NCBI GenBank assembly: GCA_009469685.1
Contig: SSTA01000273.1
Coordinates: forward strand, 1-20,494
DNA: 20,494 bases
DNA from: Azonexaceae bacterium
GTDB taxonomy: Bacteria > Pseudomonadota > Gammaproteobacteria > Burkholderiales > Rhodocyclaceae
Direction: 5' to 3'
Positions 15,329 through 20,494 of the stretch are shown piece by piece. The notes under the pieces were generated by a model, which had not been told where the DNA came from, searched no databases, and was given only the letters and a program-made list of their open reading frames with translations. The position numbers and the translations under genes were made by a program. Positions within the stretch are counted from its first letter, which is position 1. The number at the start of each line of letters is the position of its first letter.

Positions 15329-16069
15329 TCAGACCATGTGCTGGCCGCCGTTGATGGAAATGTTAGCACCGGTGACGAAGGCTGCTTCGTCCGATGCCAG
15401 GTAGGCGACCAATCCGGCGATCTCTTCCGGCTTCCCCAGGCGACCTACCGGAATCTGGGGAAGTATCTTGGAATCGAGGATGTCCTGGGCAATGGCGGTC
15501 ACCATATTGGTGCCGATATAGCCCGGAGAAATGGTGTTGACCGTCACTCCGGACTTGGCCACTTCCAGGGCCAGTGCCTTGGTGAAACCGTGCATGCCGG
15601 CCTTGGCCGCCGAGTAGTTGGTTTGGCCGAACGCCCCTTTCTGGGCGTTGACCGACGAGACATTGACCACCCGCCCCCATCGGCGATCGACCATGCCATC
15701 CAGGACTTGTTTGGTCATGTTGAAGACCGAGTCCAGGTTAGTATGGATGACCGTATCCCAATCGGCCTTGGTCATCTTCCTGAAGGTCATATCCCGGGTG
15801 ACGCCGGCATTGTTGACCAGGACGTCCACTGGTCCGACTTCTGCGGCGACCACGTCGACACAGTGCTTGCACGAGTCGAAATCTGCCACGTCGCAGGGAT
15901 AGGCCTTGAATCCGTAGCCCATGTTGTTCATGGTCTGCAGCCAGTCATGCACCCGGGTATTGCCCTGGGTGTAGGTGGCGACGACCTTGTAGCCGAGGGC
16001 GGCGAGCTTGAGGCAGATGGCCTCGCCCAAGCCCCCAGTTCCCCCGGTAACCAGCGCAACTCTTGGCAT
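15329..16069 (-). CDS. phaB: Acetoacetyl-CoA reductase PhaB, first paralogue
   Basis: 246 residues from ATG 16069, 9 nt after the phaC stop, with an AGGA ribosome binding site inside that gap region. It catalyses the same acetoacetyl-CoA reduction as the neighbouring paralogue. The Rossmann motif TGGTGGLG (8-15), NNAGVTRD (87-94), catalytic Ser139 (NVSSVNA), Tyr152 and Lys156 (QTNYSAAKAG), PGYIGTNMV and SINGGQHM are present. The C-terminus GGQHM resembles the GGLHM of Cupriavidus PhaB. The cofactor-loop region reads GNTRVHDW (36-43), keeping one arginine where Cupriavidus has two, whereas the second paralogue has none. It has several extra cysteines (positions near 59, 67 and 70: PCDVADFDSCKHC) that the other copy lacks. 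Directly following phaC, it is probably the principal partner enzyme of the synthase. Confidence 0.92.
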   Translation of the reverse strand: MPRVALVTGGTGGLGEAICLKLAALGYKVVATYTQGNTRVHDWLQTMNNMGYGFKAYPCDVADFDSCKHCVDVVAAEVGPVDVLVNNAGVTRDMTFRKMTKADWDTVIHTNLDSVFNMTKQVLDGMVDRRWGRVVNVSSVNAQKGAFGQTNYSAAKAGMHGFTKALALEVAKSGVTVNTISPGYIGTNMVTAIAQDILDSKILPQIPVGRLGKPEEIAGLVAYLASDEAAFVTGANISINGGQHMV

Positions 16070-16078
16070 GGATCGTCC

Positions 16079-17815
16079 TCAGACTGCCCGTTCGCGAACG
16101 TAGCGCCCCGGGGCGGGTTCGATCGCTTTGTAGCGGGCGTTGCCCAGCTTGGTCCGGGCACTGCGGGAGTCTCCCGCGTGGGGAGCGAGCCAGGCCGTCC
16201 AATCCGACCACCAGCTGCCCTTCTTTTCCTCGGCCGCCGCCAGCCAGGACTCGGCGTCGCCCCTGACGTCAGGATTGACCCAATAGCTACGCTTGTTCTT
16301 GCTCGCCGGATTGATCACACCGGCAATATGGCCGGAAGCGCCGAGGACGAAGCGCGTCGGTCCGCCCAAGAGGCGAGTGCTCTGGTAGGCCGAGTGCCAG
16401 GGAACGATGTGATCCTCCCGCGTCGCCAGGAGATAGACCGGCATGGCCACCCGCCCCAGGTCCACTCGGGTTCCGCACATGCTCAATCGGCCAGGAACCC
16501 GCAGGGCGTTGTCGTGGTAGAGGTTGCGCATGTACCAGCAGGCGAAGGGCCCCGGTAGATTGGTGGAATCGGCGTTCCAGTAGAGCAGATCGAAGGCCTG
16601 GGGCTTCTGCCCCTTCAGGTAGTTCTGGGTGACGTAGTTCCAGACCAGATCGTTGGCCCGCAGGAAGGAGAAAGTGTTCTGCAAGTCGCGAGCCGGCAGA
16701 AGTCCGCCGGCGCCGATAGTGGCTTCCCGGGCGGCAAGTCCTTGCTCGTCGATGAACAGGCCGATTTCCCCGGTATCGGAAAAATCCAGGAGCGTGGTCA
16801 AGAGCGTGAGCGAGGCGACAATGTCCTCGTCCCGGGAGCTCAGAACGGCCAGGGCCGAAGTCAGGATGGTCCCGCCGACGCAGAACCCCAGGGCATTCAC
16901 CTGGGCAGTGCGGCAGATTTCCTTCGCAACGTGAAGCGCGGCGATCGGACCGTGTTCGAGGTAGTCGTCCCAGGTCAGGTGGCCCTGTTCGGCCGTGGGA
17001 TTGCGCCAGGAGACCAGGAACACCGTGTGGCCCTGCTCCACCGCGTAGCGGACAAAGGAATTATCCGGCTGCAGGTCGAGGATATAGAACTTGTTGATAC
17101 AGGGCGGCACGATCACCAGAGGCCGCGCACCCACCTTGGCGGTCAAGGGCGCGTACTGGATGAGCTGCATCACCTCGTTTTCGAAGACTACCGCCCCGGC
17201 GCTGTTGGCGATGTTGCCCCCCACCTGGAAGACCGATTCGTCGGTCATCGAAATGCGGCCCTTCTCCAGGTCGGAGATCAGGTTGTTGATGCCGTCGGTA
17301 ATGCTCTTCCCCTGGGTGTCGAGGGCGCGCTTGATGAATTCCGGATTGGTGGCCGCAAAATTGGACGGAGCCAGGGCATCGGTAATCTGGCGAGCCAGGA
17401 AGCGCATCTTGTCGCGGGACTTGTCGCTCTCCGCCGGCAAGACTTCGACCAGGTCGCGCAGATATTTGGTGTTGAGGAGATAGGCTTGGTGCAGATAATC
17501 GAATACCGGGCTGTCCCGCCACTCGGGAGCAGCGAAGCGACGGTCCCCCGGTTCCGGAGCCACCTTGAAGTTCCCTTCTTCCGCCTGGGCCAGGCCGCGC
17601 GCGAGTATCGCCTGCCAGAGACGGCCATGCTGTTCCATATAGGCCTTCTGTAGGTCGGTCATCGCCTTGGGGTCTGCTGGCGCCACGGGCTTGCCAGCCG
17701 GCTCACCCGCTTGGGCGACGAAATTCAGGAATTGTTGCGTGGCATTCTGGCCCGCCTGCATGAATTGCATGGCTGCATTGAGAAATGCGTCGTTCTTCTG
17801 GGATCCCTGCGACAT
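16079..17815 (-). CDS. phaC: Class I poly(R)-hydroxyalkanoate synthase PhaC
   Basis: 578 residues from ATG 17815, typical for class I synthases (about 560-600). PhaC polymerises (R)-3-hydroxyacyl-CoA, mainly 3-hydroxybutyryl-CoA, on the surface of PHB granules. The N-terminal region (1 to about 190) contains the PhaC N-domain with YLLNTKYLRDLVEV and GNIANSAGAVVFENEVMQLIQYAP. The alpha/beta hydrolase domain has VIVPPCINKFYILDL and the lipase-like box GFCVGG with nucleophile Cys312. The remaining triad members are Asp468 (REDHIVPW) and His496 (GASGHIAGVINP), with the same 28-residue Asp-His spacing as Cupriavidus PhaC. The conserved SWRNPT block follows the oxyanion strand. It is the first gene of a phaC-phaB-phaB unit with a near-consensus promoter. 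No obvious Shine-Dalgarno precedes the start. Confidence 0.98.
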   Translation of the reverse strand: MSQGSQKNDAFLNAAMQFMQAGQNATQQFLNFVAQAGEPAGKPVAPADPKAMTDLQKAYMEQHGRLWQAILARGLAQAEEGNFKVAPEPGDRRFAAPEWRDSPVFDYLHQAYLLNTKYLRDLVEVLPAESDKSRDKMRFLARQITDALAPSNFAATNPEFIKRALDTQGKSITDGINNLISDLEKGRISMTDESVFQVGGNIANSAGAVVFENEVMQLIQYAPLTAKVGARPLVIVPPCINKFYILDLQPDNSFVRYAVEQGHTVFLVSWRNPTAEQGHLTWDDYLEHGPIAALHVAKEICRTAQVNALGFCVGGTILTSALAVLSSRDEDIVASLTLLTTLLDFSDTGEIGLFIDEQGLAAREATIGAGGLLPARDLQNTFSFLRANDLVWNYVTQNYLKGQKPQAFDLLYWNADSTNLPGPFACWYMRNLYHDNALRVPGRLSMCGTRVDLGRVAMPVYLLATREDHIVPWHSAYQSTRLLGGPTRFVLGASGHIAGVINPASKNKRSYWVNPDVRGDAESWLAAAEEKKGSWWSDWTAWLAPHAGDSRSARTKLGNARYKAIEPAPGRYVRERAV

Positions 17816-17832
17816 GGGGAATCTCGCGTTGA

Positions 17833-17842
17833 GGCTTAAGCC
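17833..17842. repeat. Perfect 10-bp palindrome in the phaC leader
   Basis: GGCTTAAGCC lies between the predicted phaC transcription start and the start codon, 18 nt upstream of the ATG. It could be a regulator half-site pair or a small leader hairpin near the ribosome binding region, or chance. Confidence 0.35.
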
Positions 17843-17865
17843 GATTGGGGGAGGTTAGCCCGGCG

Positions 17866-17894
17866 ATTCTCCATTCCCGCCGGACCCCTGTCAA
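17866..17894 (-). promoter_or_regulatory. Sigma70 promoter of the phaC-phaB-phaB operon
   Basis: On the minus strand a perfect -35 TTGACA (17894-17889) and GAGAAT (17871-17866, four of six to the -10 consensus) are 17 bases apart. The expected start near 17859 gives a leader of about 44 nt before phaC. This is the best promoter match in the window. Confidence 0.7.
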
Positions 17895-17977
17895 TCCATG
17901 GCCCTCAGTTAAGCAATATCCGCAGCCTGTTCACCGGGACCGATCGCCGGCTGGCCGTTTGGACGATAATCGACCCC

Positions 17978-18181
17978 ATGTACGTTATCGCCATCGCTTG
18001 GCTCTACGTCACGATCCTGGTTGCCGCCACCGAATCCAGCGTCGTCGCGGGAGTCGTCGGATTCTGTTTCTACGGCTTGCTGCCGGTCGCGCTGCTCCTT
18101 TGGCTGGGTGGATACTCCGCCCGTCGCCGCCGCTCACTCGCCGACCAGGGCACGCACTCCGGCGATGGAAAGGACGCCTAG
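17978..18181 (+). CDS. Small conserved two-segment membrane protein
   Basis: 67 residues. Two hydrophobic segments (about 2-18, YVIAIAWLYVTILVAAT, and 23-46, VAGVVGFCFYGLLPVALLLWLGG) are followed by a basic, soluble C-terminus (ARRRRSLADQ). The MYVIAIAWLYV opening and the FYGLLP segment resemble a short hypothetical protein I recall from other betaproteobacterial genomes; function is unknown. The gene diverges from phaC and converges on the ZIP transporter gene, overlapping its 3' end by 48 nt tail-to-tail. No clear Shine-Dalgarno is present. A GATAAT at 17965-17970 lies so close to the ATG that a leaderless transcript is possible. Positive-inside reasoning puts the tail in the cytoplasm. Confidence 0.75.
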   Translation: MYVIAIAWLYVTILVAATESSVVAGVVGFCFYGLLPVALLLWLGGYSARRRRSLADQGTHSGDGKDA

Positions 18182-18904
18182 AGCGATCAGCGAGACCTGC
18201 TGCACGGTCGCCCGGAGTTCCGGACGCCGATGCAGCCCCGGAATGAGGTCGGCCACCGCCACATAGAGCATGCTGGCCGCCGCCAGCCCCAGTAAATGAG
18301 GAATCCACTCGCGCAGGGAAGACAGGGCGAAGTAGGCGAGCAAGGCGCCAACCAGGGTCGCAAGACTGGACAACAGGTTGAAAAGAAGCGCCCGCAGCCG
18401 GCTGTAGCCGGAGTGCAGCAGAATCAGATAGTCCCCGACCTCCTGCGGTATTTCGTGGGCGATGATGGCCAGCGCGGTCACGATCCCCAACTGGGTGTTC
18501 TCCAGGAAGGCGGCGGCGATGAGAATGCCGTCGACAAAGTTGTGGAAGGTATCCCCCACCAGGATGAGCAACCCGGATCGGCCATGGTCGTGGGCCGGTG
18601 GATGGGCATCATGGGCCTCGCAGTGGTCATGGTGGCAGTGACGCCATAGCACCAGTTTTTCCAGGACGAAGAAAGCCAATATCCCGACGAGTATGGTCGT
18701 CGCCAAGGCATGGATGTTCGTGGAATGCTCGACTGCGTGGGGCAGGATTTCGAGAAAGACCGCTCCCAGGAGCGCACCGATGGCATAGGAAATGAGGACC
18801 GCAACGCCCGCCCCTCCGGCCGCGTAGGTCAAGGCGGCCGCCGCACAAACGCTCAGGGCGCCACCGGCGAAAGTCGCGACGATGATCCAGGCAAGAGTAG
18901 TCAC
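18134..18904 (-). CDS. ZIP-family divalent metal transporter
   Basis: 256 residues if started at the GTG at 18904. ZIP proteins move Zn2+ or other divalent metals into the cytoplasm. About eight membrane segments are visible. A histidine-rich loop between segments III and IV (88-107, RHCHHDHCEAHDAHPPAHDH) is a typical metal-binding loop. The signature metal-site motifs are HNFVDG (121-126) in segment IV and HEIPQE (150-155) in segment V, both intact. The start is uncertain. VTTLAWIIVATFAGG fits a first membrane segment, but no Shine-Dalgarno precedes the GTG. The 69 residues encoded upstream in frame overlap pgeF and look like shadow sequence. The 3' end overlaps the small membrane protein gene. 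Substrate metal cannot be deduced. Confidence 0.9.
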   Translation of the reverse strand: MTTLAWIIVATFAGGALSVCAAAALTYAAGGAGVAVLISYAIGALLGAVFLEILPHAVEHSTNIHALATTILVGILAFFVLEKLVLWRHCHHDHCEAHDAHPPAHDHGRSGLLILVGDTFHNFVDGILIAAAFLENTQLGIVTALAIIAHEIPQEVGDYLILLHSGYSRLRALLFNLLSSLATLVGALLAYFALSSLREWIPHLLGLAAASMLYVAVADLIPGLHRRPELRATVQQVSLIALGVLSIAGVRALVGE

Positions 18905-18932
18905 GGAAGGGGTCTGATGAGGAAAGGCGCGG

Positions 18933-18938
18933 ATTATA
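18933..18938 (-). promoter_or_regulatory. Possible -10 element for the ZIP gene
   Basis: A perfect TATAAT on the minus strand overlaps the stop codon of pgeF and lies 28 nt before the GTG start of the ZIP gene. No -35 match is seen at 16-18 nt upstream, so a promoter is possible but not established. Confidence 0.35.
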
Positions 18939-19674
18939 CGCTTGCCGGCACAAGCCACACGAAGCTGGCCTGGCGGCCGCAAACCCCGTCGCGGCGATGG
19001 GAAAAGAAGCGCTCCGGATCGGAGGCGGTACACAGTCCGCCCCCGAACACCGCATCGATCCCCACCCGCGCGAGGCGTTGGCGGGCAAGGAAATCCAGAT
19101 TGGCGAACCACTTGCCCGGAGCGCCAGGCGAGAAGGCGGCCTCGGCTGCAGGGTCGGCCGCGGTGAAGGCCTCCCGCACCTCGGCGCCGACTTCAAAGCG
19201 GTCCGGCCCGATGGCCGGGCCAAGCCAGGCCAGGCATGCGCTTCCGGGCCTGCCCATTGCTCGCACCGCAGCCTCGATCACCCCTGCCGCCAATCCCCTC
19301 CACCCTGCGTGGATCGCAGCGACCGCTGTCCCCTCGCGATCGCAGAGGAGAATCGGCAGGCAGTCGGCGGTCATCACCCCGCAGACGGAACCCGCTCGCC
19401 GCGCAATGGAGGCGTCCGCCACTGTCCCCGGCGCCGCAGAGTCCGCGTCGACCACGCCGATTCCGTGGACCTGCTGAAGCCAGATCGGTGTAGCCGGAAG
19501 GACCATCCGTAACCGATCCCGGTTCGCGGCGACCGCCGCGGGATCGTCCCCGACATGGTCCCCCAGGTTGAGGCTACGATAGGGTCCGCTGCTGGTACCG
19601 CCCTGGCGGGTCGTCTGCAGGGCCCGCACCGCAGGAGGTGCCGGCCAGTCCGGAACGATCCAGTCAGCGTGCAC
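18934..19674 (-). CDS. pgeF: Purine nucleoside phosphorylase / multicopper oxidase-fold YfiH family protein PgeF
   Basis: 246 residues from GTG 19674; E. coli YfiH/PgeF has 243. The family (Pfam Cu-oxidase_4) includes enzymes acting on purine nucleosides and an editing role removing misplaced L-Ser from peptidoglycan precursors (PgeF). The conserved zinc triad is complete: His70 (LQQVHG), Cys105 (TADCLPILL) and His122 (IHAGWRG). SLNLGDHVGDD (34-44) and WLGPAIGP (150-157) are also typical. The C-terminal block ASDPERFFSHRRDG is present. The GTG start lies inside the last codons of rluD, overlapping it by 11 nt, and gives the correct family length. Longer in-frame extensions are rluD shadow. 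The rluD-pgeF order is common in proteobacteria, often followed by clpB or, in betaproteobacteria, pha genes. Confidence 0.93.
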   Translation of the reverse strand: MHADWIVPDWPAPPAVRALQTTRQGGTSSGPYRSLNLGDHVGDDPAAVAANRDRLRMVLPATPIWLQQVHGIGVVDADSAAPGTVADASIARRAGSVCGVMTADCLPILLCDREGTAVAAIHAGWRGLAAGVIEAAVRAMGRPGSACLAWLGPAIGPDRFEVGAEVREAFTAADPAAEAAFSPGAPGKWFANLDFLARQRLARVGIDAVFGGGLCTASDPERFFSHRRDGVCGRQASFVWLVPASV

Positions 19675-20494
19675 GCAGGAGTTCCAGAAGATCGGTGAAA
19701 TCCCCCGGCAGAGGCGAATGCCACTCGAGAGCTGCCCCGGACACCGGATGCTTGAGCCCCAGGCGGGCGGCATGGAGAGCCTGCCGGTGAAAGACGGGCA
19801 GACGCGGGTCGGCACGACCGTATACCGGATCCCCCACCAGGGGATGACCGAGGGAAGCCATATGAACCCGAATCTGATGCGTGCGCCCAGTCTCCAGCGA
19901 GCACTCGACCAGGGTGCACTGGGCGAAGCGCTCCTGGACCCGGTATCGGGTCGCCGCTGCCTTGCCGCCCCGGTTCTCCGCCACCACCGCCATGCGGGTG
20001 CGATGGACGGGATGGCGGCCGATCGCCGCCTCGACACGCCCGTCCCTTTCGATACGCCCCGCCGCGAGGGCCAGGTAGTGCCGCTTGACGCTGCGCGCCT
20101 GCAACTGCCGTACGAGATCCGTCTGGGCCGCAAGGCTGCGGGCGACGACCAGCAGGCCGCTGGTTTCCTTGTCGAGCCGATGGACGATGCCGGCCCGGGG
20201 GACTTCGGCGAGTTCCGGGCACCGGTGCAGGAGAGCGTTCATGAGCGTCCCGCTCCAGTTCCCGCTGCCCGGGTGCACCACCAGCCCAGCGGGTTTGTCG
20301 ATGACCAGAAGGACCTTGTCCTCGAATATCACCGACAGAGGAATGTCCTCCGCTGCCCCCGCCGCCTCCCGTTCGTCAGGCGCCGGCATCACAAGCAATG
20401 CCTCGCCTCCCCGCAATCGCCTCTTGCCCTCGGCCTCGACGCGACCGTCCACCGTCACCCGGCCCTCCCGTATCCAGGATTGCAGGCGGCCGCG
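19664..20494 (-). CDS. rluD: 23S rRNA pseudouridine synthase RluD, N-terminus beyond window edge
   Basis: 276 codons are visible and the frame stays open to the right edge, so the start is missing, probably by 30-50 residues. RluD converts uridines 1911, 1915 and 1917 of helix 69 in 23S rRNA to pseudouridine. The fragment begins inside the S4 RNA-binding domain (RLQSWIREGRVTVDGR). The RluA-family catalytic domain follows, with IDKPAGLVVHPG and the active-site aspartate in HRLDKETSGL (fragment residue 108). It also has the R-T-H-Q-I-R-V-H-M block, GHPLVGDPVYG and FHRQALHAARLGLKHP. An internal GTG at 20458 could be mistaken for the start but would cut off the S4 domain. It overlaps pgeF by 11 nt. 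Confidence 0.95.
   Translation of the reverse strand, partial: RGRLQSWIREGRVTVDGRVEAEGKRRLRGGEALLVMPAPDEREAAGAAEDIPLSVIFEDKVLLVIDKPAGLVVHPGSGNWSGTLMNALLHRCPELAEVPRAGIVHRLDKETSGLLVVARSLAAQTDLVRQLQARSVKRHYLALAAGRIERDGRVEAAIGRHPVHRTRMAVVAENRGGKAAATRYRVQERFAQCTLVECSLETGRTHQIRVHMASLGHPLVGDPVYGRADPRLPVFHRQALHAARLGLKHPVSGAALEWHSPLPGDFTDLLELLRAR

Noticed and set aside
15338..16558. 406-codon open frame on the plus strand
   Set aside because: Antisense to phaB and the end of phaC, which have clear motifs; its composition is that of a complementary-strand shadow.
16742..17653. 303-codon open frame on the plus strand
   Set aside because: Antisense to phaC, with no recognisable domain or ribosome binding site.
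18905..19111. 69-residue N-terminal extension of the ZIP transporter
   Set aside because: It overlaps the pgeF coding region and has shadow composition; the family starts with a membrane segment near the GTG at 18904.

Overview
The window is gene-dense, GC-rich chromosomal DNA from a betaproteobacterium, probably Rhodocyclales-like (the Accumulibacter/Azoarcus/Dechloromonas neighbourhood). This rests on the class I PHA synthase-PhaB-PhaR cluster lying close to rluD-pgeF, on the protein sequences, and on the GC-rich third codon positions. I see no tRNA, rRNA, insertion sequence, CRISPR array, phage gene or attachment site. No stretch longer than 300 bases lacks a gene. The longest gaps are 12361-12528 and 17816-17977. 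The genes look like ordinary core and housekeeping functions with a few unusual details.

Layout, left to right. (1) 1-847, minus strand: a DUF3301-type membrane-anchored protein followed by a D-hexose-6-phosphate mutarotase whose C-terminus runs off the left edge. (2) 868-3985, plus strand: a 534-residue protein with a PilZ-like C-terminal part, the 23S rRNA methyltransferase RlmJ, and a translationally coupled exported protein resembling permuted papain-fold peptidases. (3) 4113-5027: a TTG-started MazG-like pyrophosphohydrolase (minus) diverging from a gamma-class carbonic anhydrase homologue (plus). (4) 5102-9986, plus strand: a tightly packed run of tex, an ArsC/YffB-like thioredoxin-fold protein, hslO (Hsp33) and an orphan membrane histidine kinase. 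(5) 10076-12360, minus strand: a patatin-like phospholipase coupled to a GlcD-family FAD-dependent 2-hydroxyacid dehydrogenase. (6) 12529-17815, minus strand: phaC, phaB, a second phaB paralogue, an intrinsic terminator, phaR and rimO. (7) 17978-20494: a small membrane protein (plus), and on the minus strand rluD (entering from the right edge), pgeF and a ZIP-family metal transporter.

How they work together. PhaB paralogues reduce acetoacetyl-CoA to (R)-3-hydroxybutyryl-CoA, PhaC polymerises it on granules, and PhaR senses polymer and represses genes of the system. phaC has a near-consensus sigma70 promoter. phaR has its own -10 element directly after the phaB terminator, and a CTGC-N3-GCAC element overlaps its likely start site. 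phaA and a phasin gene are not in the window.

The most unusual direct observation is in Hsp33. Two of the four zinc-binding cysteines of its redox switch are replaced by acidic residues (Cys-X-Glu and Asp-X-X-Cys) while the rest of the family signature and spacing are kept. Other points worth a second look are the tandem PhaB paralogues with different cofactor-loop residues, the phaR control region, the PilZ-like protein, the exported peptidase-like protein fused into the rlmJ operon, and the orphan kinase behind hslO. I did not find convincing evidence of a wholly new multi-gene system.
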